DNA of 28,100 nucleotides, taken from Candidatus Aminicenantota bacterium. Its GTDB lineage: Bacteria > Acidobacteriota > Aminicenantia > JAMOAD01. The stretch lies in assembly GCA_027070475.1 (NCBI GenBank), contig JALXDT010000029.1:1-28100 (forward strand), read 5' to 3'. The position numbers were made by a program, and so were the translations under genes. Below the pieces are notes generated by a model, which was not told the origin of the DNA, did not search any database, and saw nothing but the letters and a program-made list of their open reading frames with translations. Shown one piece after another: positions 7,327 to 14,501 of this stretch (its first letter is position 1; each line of letters begins with the position of its first letter).

Positions 7327-8649
7327 ATGGAATTTTTTAAGAATCCAAATTTCAAATTTATGAAGGTTAAATATATTGCTTTTCTGCTTTCACTGACAAT
7401 AATAGTTGCAGGAGGTATTTCTGTTTATGTGAAAAAAGGATTTAATTTAAGTATAGATTTTGCGGGTGGTACACTTGTCCAGATCAATTTTAAAAATGAT
7501 ATTTCTGTTGATAAGGTTAGGAAAAGCCTGAAAAATGTTGACCTCGGAAAGAGTATAATTCAAAAGCTTGGGGAAGGACATGAGTTTATTATAAAAGCTC
7601 AAAAAGTCAGCAGTAAAAGTATAGAAGAAGAGAATATGGAAAAACCGGAAGAAGTGGCCAATAAAATTGTAGAGGCTTTAAGAACACCGGAGGAGAAAGC
7701 TCTTTTAAAAGAGGGGAAACTTGATTTAAATATATCTGAAAAATCTTTTATCAAAAAGCTTTTACTTGATATTACAGGAGATGAACAGAAGGCTGAGGAG
7801 TATGCAACAAAAATTGCTGATTATAAGAAAAAACATCTTGGTATTATTAAAGATTATAATGAAATAAAAGATCTTATTCCTTCGGATGTATTTGAAAAAT
7901 TAAAGGAAAAAAGCTTTTTAGGTAATATAGCTCTTTTAAGGGTTGAGATTGTAGGACCTCAGGTGGGAAAGGATTTAAGATATAAAGCTACACAGGCAAC
8001 TGTTTGGGCTCTTATCGGGATGCTTATTTACATTGCTTTTAGATTCAAATTCTTGTTTGGAGTTTCGGCTGTTTTAACTCTGGCTCACGATGTTCTTGTA
8101 ACTTTAAGCTTTATATCCTTTTTTAATAAGGAAATATCCTTAACTGTTGTAGCAGGTATTTTGACAATTGTCGGATATTCTCTTAATGATACTATTGTTA
8201 TATATGATAGGGTTAGAGATAATCTTAAAAAGTATGTGAAAAAATTGGGAATAGAAGAAATTCTTGATGTTAGTATAAATGAAACACTCTCCAGGACAAT
8301 AATTACTTCGGGAACTACTTTGTTAACAGTTCTTGCCCTTTATATTTTCGGAGGAGAAGTCATAAGAGATTTTGCATTTACAATGCTTGTGGGTATTATT
8401 TCAGGTACTTACTCATCTATCTATCAATCCTGTGCCTATATAGGAATCTGGGAAAAGAGAAAAGAGAAAAAAATAAGGGAGAAAAAAGAGGCAAATTTGA
8501 AGAGAATAGAGGAGAGGAAAAAGAGTGAAATTAAACAGGTAAAAGAAGAAAAGGTAGACCATAGTAAGAAGACAGAAACAAAAAAGGCTACTCAACAGGC
8601 AAAGAAGAGACCCTCTAAAAAATCAAGGAAAAAGAGAAAAAAAAGATAA
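7327..8649 (+). CDS. secF: Protein translocase subunit SecF with insertion and basic tail
   Basis: Partner of SecD in the motor that drives late steps of export. Core features are present: an N-terminal span at about 14-34, the motif FNLSIDFAGGTLVQI (39-53), VEIVGPQVGKDL (206-217), and the membrane block with GYSLNDTIVIYDRVRDNL (283-300). At 440 residues it is much longer than the usual ~300. Two additions explain this. First, about 100 charged, mostly helical residues (roughly 95-198) are inserted in the periplasmic domain between IIKAQKV and LLRVEIV. Second, after the last span a tail of about 65 residues (376-440) is dominated by Lys and Arg and ends KKSRKKRKKR. The tail faces the cytoplasm in the standard topology. 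AGGAGG at 7315-7320 sets the start. Confidence 0.95.
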   Translation: MEFFKNPNFKFMKVKYIAFLLSLTIIVAGGISVYVKKGFNLSIDFAGGTLVQINFKNDISVDKVRKSLKNVDLGKSIIQKLGEGHEFIIKAQKVSSKSIEEENMEKPEEVANKIVEALRTPEEKALLKEGKLDLNISEKSFIKKLLLDITGDEQKAEEYATKIADYKKKHLGIIKDYNEIKDLIPSDVFEKLKEKSFLGNIALLRVEIVGPQVGKDLRYKATQATVWALIGMLIYIAFRFKFLFGVSAVLTLAHDVLVTLSFISFFNKEISLTVVAGILTIVGYSLNDTIVIYDRVRDNLKKYVKKLGIEEILDVSINETLSRTIITSGTTLLTVLALYIFGGEVIRDFAFTMLVGIISGTYSSIYQSCAYIGIWEKRKEKKIREKKEANLKRIEERKKSEIKQVKEEKVDHSKKTETKKATQQAKKRPSKKSRKKRKKR

Positions 8650-8972
8650 AAATTCGTATAAAGAATAAAAGAAAAAAGATAGATGATAGTGTGAAATAAG
8701 AGAAGATAATTTTGGCGCTGTTTTTAGGCGTGGGGCCTTCTATACTATTAAAAAAGAGAAAAAGAGTAAATCCATCCATATATAATTTTGATAAATAGCT
8801 TAGATTAATACAAGCTTAAATTTATATTTCTCGGGTTTTAAAAAGAAATGCTTATAAACAAATTACAATAAAGACTAAAATTCCTGTTTCACCCTTTCTT
8901 TTTTTATTGTTTTTATTTTTCATAAGGAGTATAATTTTTGTTAATTAATAATAAATAAAAGGAGAAGGAATT
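8650..8972. other. 323-nt non-coding region between secF and the fumarase genes
   Basis: No open reading frame of note is present on either strand. It contains a locally GC-richer patch near 8713-8735 within very AT-rich flanks, a loose AT hairpin (TTTATATTTCT at 8821-8831 against AGAAAT at 8844-8849 and ATAAA at 8854-8858), pyrimidine runs at 8881-8920, and the promoter described next. I recognise no riboswitch or tRNA. The secF transcript probably ends here, although no strong hairpin plus T-run is visible. Confidence 0.5.
8907..8935 (+). promoter_or_regulatory. Sigma70-type promoter for the fumarase operon
   Basis: TTGTTT at 8907-8912 and a perfect TATAAT at 8930-8935 are separated by exactly 17 nt. 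Transcription would start near 8942, leaving a leader of about 30 nt that includes the GGAGAAGG ribosome binding site at 8961-8968. Confidence 0.75.
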
Positions 8973-9842
8973 ATGGAATTAAAAGATGCAATCCTTGAGC
9001 TTTTGCGAAGGGCTGCTACGGATCTTCCCCCTGATATTGAAAATGCATTAAAAAAAGCCTATGAAAGGGAAGATGAGGGAACGCCGGCAAAAGCGGTTTT
9101 TAAAACAATTTTAAAAAATGTTGAGTTGGCAAGGAAGCAGAGTACCCCTATCTGTCAGGATACGGGATCTTTAATTTTCTACATTGATTTTCCCATTGGA
9201 GATGAAGAGCAAAAGTACAGAAAAGCTATAGCTGAGGCAGCAGAGGAAGCAACAAAAAAGCAGTATTTGAGACCAAATGCAGTTAATCCAATTACGGGAA
9301 AAAATTCAGGAACAAATGTTGGAATTAACCATCCCTATATCCATTTTCATCAATGGGATAAAAGTGAAGTCAGGATAAGGCTTTTGCTAAAAGGTGGAGG
9401 AAGTGAAAATGTTGGAACTCAGTATAAGCTACCAGATGCTTCTTTAAAAGCGGGAAGAGATTTAAAAGGAATAAGGAAAGTAATAATTGATGCTGTATTG
9501 AAGGCACAGGGAAAAGGCTGCTCTCCCGGAACTCTTGGTATTGGAATTGGAGGAGACAGAGTCACATCTTATATTCTTTCAAAAGAGCAATTTTTTAGAA
9601 AAATGGGAGAAAGGCATCCTGAAAAGGAAATTGCAGAGCTTGAGCTTTCTCTCTATGAAGAGTTAAATCAACTGGGGATAGGCCCCATGGGATTTGGTGG
9701 AAAGACAACAGTTCTCGATGTTTTTATCGATTACCAACACAGACATCCTGCAACCTTCTATGTAGCTATATCTTATAATTGTTGGGCATTTAGAAGAAAA
9801 ACTCTTACAATTAAAAATGGAGAGGTGAGTTATGACGATTAA
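8973..9842 (+). CDS. Class I fumarate hydratase, alpha subunit
   Basis: Catalyses reversible hydration of fumarate to malate together with the beta subunit encoded next. This is the oxygen-sensitive [4Fe-4S] type. The 289-residue protein holds the three cluster cysteines: Cys61 in PICQDTG, Cys183 in GKGCSPGTLGIGIGG, and Cys270 in ISYNCWAFRR. The segment LRPNAVNPITGKNSGTNVG is also typical of the family. In many bacteria alpha and beta parts are fused (FumA/FumB of E. coli); here they are separate and overlap by 11 nt, as in many anaerobes and archaea. L(+)-tartrate dehydratase (TtdA) is homologous, so the exact substrate is inferred; malic enzyme in the same window fits fumarate and malate. 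The GGAGAAGG site and consensus promoter upstream support the start. Confidence 0.9.
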   Translation: MELKDAILELLRRAATDLPPDIENALKKAYEREDEGTPAKAVFKTILKNVELARKQSTPICQDTGSLIFYIDFPIGDEEQKYRKAIAEAAEEATKKQYLRPNAVNPITGKNSGTNVGINHPYIHFHQWDKSEVRIRLLLKGGGSENVGTQYKLPDASLKAGRDLKGIRKVIIDAVLKAQGKGCSPGTLGIGIGGDRVTSYILSKEQFFRKMGERHPEKEIAELELSLYEELNQLGIGPMGFGGKTTVLDVFIDYQHRHPATFYVAISYNCWAFRRKTLTIKNGEVSYDD

Positions 9843-10416
9843 ATTAAAGACTCCTATTTCTGAGGAGGAGATAAGAAAATTAAAGGTTGGAGATGAAGTT
9901 TTGCTTTCAGGCATAATAGTAACAGCAAGAGATCAGGCACATAAATTAATGGTGGAAGAAAAACCTGATTTTATAAGAGAATATTTAAAAGAATCTGTTA
10001 TCTATCATTGTGGTCCTGTTGTAAGGAAAAATGAGGATGGAAGCTGGAGCTTTGTTTCGGCAGGTCCTACAACTTCAATAAGAGAAGAGCCCTATCAATC
10101 CGAGGTTATTTGTGAATACAATGTCAGAGGTGTTATTGGTAAAGGCGGAATGGGAGATAAAACTTCCGAAGGCTTAAAAAAATGTGGGGCTGTCTATTTT
10201 CACGCTGTAGGTGGTGCAGGTACGCTTATTGCAAATACAGTAAAGAAAGTTGTTAAAGTTTTTAAACTTGAAGAGTTTGGAACTCCAGAAGCTTTCTGGG
10301 TAATAGAGGTCGAAGATTTCCCCTTGGTTGTTACCATGGATTCCCATGGAAGCAGTTTACATAAGGAGGTTTTGGAAAACTCAACAAAAGCAGCGCAGGA
10401 GCTACTGGTAAAATAA
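9832..10416 (+). CDS. Class I fumarate hydratase, beta subunit
   Basis: The C-terminal half of class I fumarase, supplying substrate-binding residues to the shared active site. The 194 residues show the family blocks LSGIIVTARDQAHK (25-38), SAGPTTSIREEPYQ (76-89), IGKGGMGDKT (102-111), KKCGAVYFHAVGGAG (116-130), and the ending TPEAFWVIEVEDFPLVVTMD. The length is normal for a stand-alone beta subunit. The gene begins inside the end of the alpha gene, so translation is coupled and stoichiometric production is expected. It could also be the beta subunit of a tartrate dehydratase; the sequence does not separate the two with certainty. Confidence 0.9.
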   Translation: MTIKLKTPISEEEIRKLKVGDEVLLSGIIVTARDQAHKLMVEEKPDFIREYLKESVIYHCGPVVRKNEDGSWSFVSAGPTTSIREEPYQSEVICEYNVRGVIGKGGMGDKTSEGLKKCGAVYFHAVGGAGTLIANTVKKVVKVFKLEEFGTPEAFWVIEVEDFPLVVTMDSHGSSLHKEVLENSTKAAQELLVK

Positions 10417-10438
10417 AAATTTAAATTTAAGAAAAAAT

Positions 10439-10468
10439 TTGACTTAAAAACTTATTATAGGGTATTCT
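10439..10468 (+). promoter_or_regulatory. Probable promoter for the thioredoxin-TPR gene
   Basis: TTGACT (10439-10444) and TATTCT (10463-10468) are 18 nt apart: a good -35 box and a 4-of-6 -10 box. The gene start at 10497 follows an AAAGGAG ribosome binding site. Moderately supported. Confidence 0.5.
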
Positions 10469-10496
10469 TTTTAAGAATTTTTTAAAGGAGTAAAAA

Positions 10497-11315
10497 ATGA
10501 AAAGGAGGCTTTTACCTTTTTTTATTGTGTTCTTAATGGCTTTTATTTTAAATGGAGCTGAATTCAGGAAAGATTGGAAAAAGGCTTTTGATTTTGCCAA
10601 AAAACATCATAAAAGAGTTTTTTTTGTTTTTCACACAGATTGGTGCCCTCATTGCAGACACCTTTTAAGCACAACTTTAAAAGATCCAGCTGTTCTATCC
10701 TATTTTGACAGAGAAGACTATGTCCTTATCTCAATAAATCCCGAAAAGGACAGGGAAGCTGAAAAAAAGTTCAGAGTTTACGGGTATCCCACTATGATAA
10801 TATACGATAAAACAGGAAAAGAGATAGATAGAATATTAGGCTACCTTGATAGCAAACAGCTTATAAAAACAATCGAAAATTTTAAAAAAGGAATCGGAAC
10901 ATTAAAGGATCTTCTGAGAAAACACAAAGAATCACCGGATGATTTGGAGCTAATGTTTAAAATTGCCACAAAATATATTGCAAGAGCAGAATTTCAGAAA
11001 GCCATAGATCTATTAAATATAATGATTGCAAAAGCTGAGAAAAAGAATGATAAAAATAGTGTTATAAACGGGATAATGAGAAAAGCATATGCTTATTATA
11101 AATGGAAGAAGTTTAATATGGCCGCTAATTGTGTGTTAGAGATAGCAAAAAAATACCCGAATTCAAAAGAAGCAAGAGACGCCTATCTTGATGCGAGCTA
11201 TTATGCAAAGAAAGGAGGAAATGAAAAAAGAGCGAATGAGCTAATAGAAATTTTCATAAAAAAATATCCCGATGATCCTCGGGTGAAAAAATTAAAGAAA
11301 AAAATAAAAAAATAG
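10497..11315 (+). CDS. Exported thioredoxin-fold protein with TPR-like C-terminal repeats
   Basis: A 272-residue protein with a signal peptide (MKRRLLPFFIVFLMAFILNGA), so it likely acts in the periplasm or on the cell surface. It has no lipobox Cys. Residues about 24-130 are a thioredoxin-like domain of the DUF255/thioredoxin_7 sort with the redox motif Cys50-Pro-His-Cys53, as in DsbA-type enzymes, and the cis-Pro loop in YGYPTM (Pro98). From about 140 on, paired helices with TPR character follow (MFKIATKYIARAEFQKAIDLL, YAYYKWKKFNMAANCVLEIAKKYP, then a third), probably a partner-binding surface. A disulfide reductase or isomerase role is inferred; the partner is unknown. The gene stands alone, with its own probable promoter and HU downstream under another promoter. 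Confidence 0.8.
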   Translation: MKRRLLPFFIVFLMAFILNGAEFRKDWKKAFDFAKKHHKRVFFVFHTDWCPHCRHLLSTTLKDPAVLSYFDREDYVLISINPEKDREAEKKFRVYGYPTMIIYDKTGKEIDRILGYLDSKQLIKTIENFKKGIGTLKDLLRKHKESPDDLELMFKIATKYIARAEFQKAIDLLNIMIAKAEKKNDKNSVINGIMRKAYAYYKWKKFNMAANCVLEIAKKYPNSKEARDAYLDASYYAKKGGNEKRANELIEIFIKKYPDDPRVKKLKKKIKK

Positions 11316-11325
11316 CTGGAAACGG

Positions 11326-11354
11326 TTGACAAATAAAGATTTTTTATTTATTAT
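11326..11354 (+). promoter_or_regulatory. Strong sigma70-type promoter for the HU-tRNA-thrS unit
   Basis: Perfect TTGACA at 11326-11331 and TATTAT (5 of 6) at 11349-11354 with a 17-nt spacer. Transcription would start near 11361, about 20 nt before the HU start codon. Confidence 0.8.
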
Positions 11355-11381
11355 TAGTCTATTAATTTTAAGGAGGTAATG

Positions 11382-11657
11382 ATGAACAAAGCAGATTTGG
11401 TCGACAAGATTACTAAAGACTCTGGAATGACAAAAGTGGAAGTTACAAAAGTTATCAACTCTTTTATTGATGCAGTTAAAGATGCATTAAAAAATGGCGA
11501 CAAAGTTACTTTAGTTGGGTTCGGGACATTTAAGATTGTTGAGAGAAAGGAGAGAAAGGGTAGAAATCCCAAAACAGGTAAAACTATCACAATTAAAGCT
11601 AAAAAATCTCCTAAATTTGTGCCCGGTAAAGCATTAAAAGAAGCTGTTAACAAGTAA
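11382..11657 (+). CDS. hup: HU-family nucleoid DNA-binding protein
   Basis: A small histone-like protein that bends and compacts DNA as a dimer. The 91-residue sequence MNKADLVDKITKDSG...VGFGTFKIVERKERKGRNP...KSPKFVPGKALKEAVNK matches HU along its full length, including the GFGTF turn and the RNPKTG tip of the DNA-binding arm with its intercalating Pro. Two ATGs lie in tandem (11379 and 11382); the second is chosen because AAGGAGGT at 11370-11377 is too close to the first and the family begins MNKADL. It has its own strong promoter and is followed, after only 25 nt, by a tRNA gene that would lie on the same transcript. IHF subunits are related, but the sequence is closer to homodimeric HU. 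Confidence 0.95.
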   Translation: MNKADLVDKITKDSGMTKVEVTKVINSFIDAVKDALKNGDKVTLVGFGTFKIVERKERKGRNPKTGKTITIKAKKSPKFVPGKALKEAVNK

Positions 11658-11682
11658 AAAATTTAATTTAGATTTTATTTTT

Positions 11683-11756
11683 AGGCGCGTAGCTCAGTTG
11701 GATAGAGCGCTACCTTGACACGGTAGAGGTCGGCGGTTCAAGTCCGCCCGTGCCTA
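11683..11756 (+). tRNA. tRNA-Val (anticodon GAC)
   Basis: A full cloverleaf folds by eye: acceptor AGGCGCG / CGTGCCT (one G-U pair), D stem GCTC / GAGC, anticodon stem CTACC / GGTAG with loop TTGACAC, variable loop AGGTC, and T stem GGCGG / CCGCC with loop TTCAAGT. The anticodon GAC is at 11717-11719 and reads Val GUC/GUU codons. The discriminator base is A. CCA is not encoded, so it must be added by a nucleotidyltransferase. A run of eight T follows at 11758-11765, which might cause partial termination before thrS. The gene starts 25 nt after HU and ends 30 nt before thrS, with no visible promoter of its own, so it is probably cut out of a longer transcript. Confidence 0.95.
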
Positions 11757-11786
11757 ATTTTTTTTATTTGGAAAGATTTTTTAAAT

Positions 11787-13739
11787 GTGGAAGAAAGAAT
11801 CAAAGTGAAGATAATAGTTAATGGAAAAGAATATGAGGTAGAAAAGGGGATTTCCTTTATTCAGTTTCTTAAAAACAATGGTTTTAATCCAAAAGATTAT
11901 GTGGCGATAGAAATAAATGGAGAGTTAAAAGATCTAAGATATAAATTAGAAGAGGATGCTGAAATAAAACTTATTGACAAGAAAGATAAAAGAGCTCTGG
12001 AAATTTTAAGACATAGTACGGCACATCTGATGGCACAAGCTGTGATGGAACTTTTTCCCGATGTTCAGGTTGGAGTTGGTCCGGCTATAGAGAATGGATT
12101 TTACTATGATTTTTATAAGGAAGAACCTTTTACTCCTGAGGATCTTGCTGAAATTGAAAAGAGAATGAAAAAATTAAGAAAAAAGAATTTTCCTATTGAA
12201 AGGATTGAGATGCCCAAGGAGGAGGCTATTAAGCTTTTTAAAGAAAAAGGGCAGAATCTAAAGGTGGAATTAATTGAGGAAAAGAGTGGTGATATTGCGA
12301 GTCTTTATAAGCAGGGAGATTTTATAGATTTTTGTAGAGGGCCTCATCTTCCCTATACTGGCTATATAAATAATTTTAAAATTCTTTATTCTTCTGCTGC
12401 CTATTGGAAAGGAGATGAAAATAATCTTCAAATGCAAAGAATTTATGGAACTGTATTTTTTGAAAAAGAAGAGCTTGAAGATTATCTTCATTTTCTTGAA
12501 GAGGCAAAAAAGAGAGATCATAGGAAATTAGGAAAAGAACTTGAGCTATTTCTAATTTCAGATCAAATAGGTCCAGGTCTTGTTTTATGGCTTCCCAAAG
12601 GAGCATTTATAAGGAGAAAAATTGAGGATTTTTGGGTGGAGGAGCATTATAAAGCAGGGTATGAGCTTCTTAATACCCCCCATATAGCTAAAATTGATTT
12701 ATGGGAAACCAGCGGCCATCTTTCTTTTTATAAGGAGAACATGTTTCCTCCTATGGAATTTGATAATATGGAGTACCAGCTTAAACCAATGAACTGTCCT
12801 TTTCATATTGCTATCTATAAATCAAGGATGAGAAGCTACAGAGAATTTCCTATAAGATGGGCAGAGCTTGGAACTGTTTATAGGTATGAAAGATCTGGTG
12901 TTTTGCATGGGCTTTTGAGAGTAAGAGGGTTTACTCAGGATGATGCACATATTTTTTCCAGACCTGAGCAGCTTCAGGAAGAAATTGTAAATATTCTTGA
13001 TCTTAATTTTAAAATTCTTCGAACTTTTGGTTTTGATAATTATGATGTTTATCTGTCCACAAGACCGGATAAATATGTAGGTTCTCTTGAAAATTGGGAG
13101 AGAGCTGAAAATGCATTAAAGTATGCTCTGGAAAAACAGGGGATTTCATATGAGATAGATCCAGGAGAGGGGGTTTTTTATGGGCCTAAAATAGATATTA
13201 AAATAAAGGATACTCTGGGAAGGTCATGGCAGTGTTCCACTATTCAGGTTGATTTTAATTTACCCGAAAGATTTAATATAAGTTATATTGACAAGAATGG
13301 TGAAAAAAAGCAACCTATTATGATTCATAGGGCACTTATGGGTTCATTTGAGAGATTTTTTGGTGTATTAATTGAACACTATGCAGGTAAGTTTCCTCTT
13401 TGGCTTGCTCCTGTTCAGGTTACAGTTGTCCCTGTTTCTGAAAAATACCTTGATTATGGACAAAATGTGTTTGAACAATTAAAAGAAAGAGGAATTAGGG
13501 TAAAGCTTGATGATAGAAATGAAAAGTTGGGTTATAAGATAAGATCTGCAGAGCTTGAAAAAATTCCCTATATTTTGATAGTTGGAGAGAAAGAAGCGAA
13601 TAATAAGAGTGTTTCTCTGAGGATTCAAGGTGTGGGAGATTTTGGAGAGATGTCAATTAATGAACTTCATGATATAATACAGGAGAAAATTAAGTTAAAA
13701 GCGATTGATTATAATATTAAAAAGGAGGTGATTGATTAA
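11787..13739 (+). CDS. thrS: Threonyl-tRNA synthetase
   Basis: Charges tRNA-Thr. The 650-residue protein has all standard parts: TGS domain (about 8-65), editing domain with HSTAH (76-80) and CRGPH (Cys183, His187) that removes mischarged Ser, catalytic core with MNCPFH (zinc ligand Cys337), motif 2 RYERSGVLHGLLRVRGFTQDD (366-386) and zinc ligand His388, motif 3 IHRALMGSFERFFGVLIEHY, and a C-terminal anticodon-binding domain. The start is GTG at 11787 with a weak GGAAAG site; a second GTG at 11805 would still give a complete TGS domain, so the first six residues are uncertain. No T-box or other long leader precedes it: only 30 nt lie between the tRNA and thrS. It overlaps the start of infC. 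Confidence 0.96.
   Translation: MEERIKVKIIVNGKEYEVEKGISFIQFLKNNGFNPKDYVAIEINGELKDLRYKLEEDAEIKLIDKKDKRALEILRHSTAHLMAQAVMELFPDVQVGVGPAIENGFYYDFYKEEPFTPEDLAEIEKRMKKLRKKNFPIERIEMPKEEAIKLFKEKGQNLKVELIEEKSGDIASLYKQGDFIDFCRGPHLPYTGYINNFKILYSSAAYWKGDENNLQMQRIYGTVFFEKEELEDYLHFLEEAKKRDHRKLGKELELFLISDQIGPGLVLWLPKGAFIRRKIEDFWVEEHYKAGYELLNTPHIAKIDLWETSGHLSFYKENMFPPMEFDNMEYQLKPMNCPFHIAIYKSRMRSYREFPIRWAELGTVYRYERSGVLHGLLRVRGFTQDDAHIFSRPEQLQEEIVNILDLNFKILRTFGFDNYDVYLSTRPDKYVGSLENWERAENALKYALEKQGISYEIDPGEGVFYGPKIDIKIKDTLGRSWQCSTIQVDFNLPERFNISYIDKNGEKKQPIMIHRALMGSFERFFGVLIEHYAGKFPLWLAPVQVTVVPVSEKYLDYGQNVFEQLKERGIRVKLDDRNEKLGYKIRSAELEKIPYILIVGEKEANNKSVSLRIQGVGDFGEMSINELHDIIQEKIKLKAIDYNIKKEVID
13721..13737 (+). 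promoter_or_regulatory. Strong ribosome binding site with non-AUG start region of infC
   Basis: AAAGGAGG at 13721-13728 precedes two in-frame start candidates: TTG at 13732 (3 nt after GGAGG) and ATT at 13735 (6 nt after). An in-frame TGA at 13729 excludes any start further upstream. Spacing favours ATT, which is the known rare start codon of infC in E. coli and other bacteria, where IF3 represses its own synthesis by rejecting non-canonical starts. Confidence 0.6.
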
Positions 13740-14247
13740 TTCGCAGCAGCTAAGAATAAACGAGGAAATAAAGGCACGGGAAGTGCTTTTAATAGATCAG
13801 AATGGTAAGAAGGTTGGAGTTGTTCCTGTGAAAGAGGCTCTTAAGATAGCCGAGGAAGCAGGATTGGATTTGGTTGAAGTAGCACCGAATTCCAAGCCTC
13901 CTGTTTGTAGGGTTTTGGATTTCGGGAAATATATGTATGAATTAAGAAAGAAGGAGCATGAAGCTAAGAAGAAGCAGAAACAAATTCAGGTTAAGGTTGT
14001 TAAATTCAGGCCAAAGATTGGAGAGCATGATTATCAGGTTAAGCTCAAACATATTAAAAAATTTATAGAGGAAGGAAATAAAGTGAAAGTAGTTGTTTTT
14101 TTGAGAGGAAGAGAGAGAGCAAAACCTGAACTTGCCCATAAAATAATAAATAGAGTTATTGAAGATACTGTTGAGATAGCTGAGCCTGATAAAAACCCTA
14201 AAGCTGAGAGAGCAACTGTTTTTGTTAGCTTGATGCCAAAAAAATAA
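13732..14247 (+). CDS. infC: Translation initiation factor IF-3
   Basis: IF3 binds the 30S subunit, keeps 50S away and checks the start codon and initiator tRNA. The 171-residue protein starts with the N-domain block RINEEIKAREVLLIDQNGKK and EALKIAEEAGLDLVEVAPNSKPPVCRVLDFGKY, then a Lys-rich linker (MYELRKKEHEAKKKQKQIQ), then the C-domain with KVVKFRPKIGEHDYQVKLKH and VVVFLRGRE. No ATG is available at the N-terminus: the coordinates use TTG at 13732, but ATT at 13735 is better spaced from the ribosome binding site and removes only one residue. The gene overlaps the end of thrS by a few bases and heads the usual infC-rpmI-rplT order. Autoregulation through the start codon is likely but inferred. 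Confidence 0.96.
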   Translation: MINSQQLRINEEIKAREVLLIDQNGKKVGVVPVKEALKIAEEAGLDLVEVAPNSKPPVCRVLDFGKYMYELRKKEHEAKKKQKQIQVKVVKFRPKIGEHDYQVKLKHIKKFIEEGNKVKVVVFLRGRERAKPELAHKIINRVIEDTVEIAEPDKNPKAERATVFVSLMPKK

Positions 14248-14262
14248 AAAGGAGGTTTGAAA

Positions 14263-14463
14263 ATGCCAAAATTAAAAACGCATAGAGGAGCAAATAAAAG
14301 ATTTAAAATTACAGCAACAGGTAAGGTTAGAAGAAGTAAGGCCTATAAAAGCCATATACTTACAAAAAAGACAAGGAAGAGAAAAAGAAATCTTAGAAAG
14401 GGAGATATTGTTTTCTCAGGTGAAGTGAAAACTATAAAGGCACTTCTTCCTTATAGTTTCTGA
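14263..14463 (+). CDS. rpmI: 50S ribosomal protein L35
   Basis: A small, very basic 50S protein. The 66 residues MPKLKTHRGANKRFKITATGKVRR...SHILTKKTRKRKRNLRKG match L35 throughout. The ATG at 14263 is chosen over an in-frame TTG at 14257 because GGAGG at 14251-14255 is 7 nt away, and the family begins MPKxKTHxGA. It lies between infC (15 nt) and rplT (38 nt), the standard order in bacteria, where L20 often represses the unit by binding its mRNA. Confidence 0.97.
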   Translation: MPKLKTHRGANKRFKITATGKVRRSKAYKSHILTKKTRKRKRNLRKGDIVFSGEVKTIKALLPYSF

Positions 14464-14501
14464 TACACTCTAATCTAAACACAAAATAGGAGGAATCTAA
14501 A

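Noticed and set aside
11757..11786. T-box or other leader control of thrS
   Set aside because: Only 30 nt separate the tRNA from thrS, far too short for a T-box, and no T-box sequence is seen.
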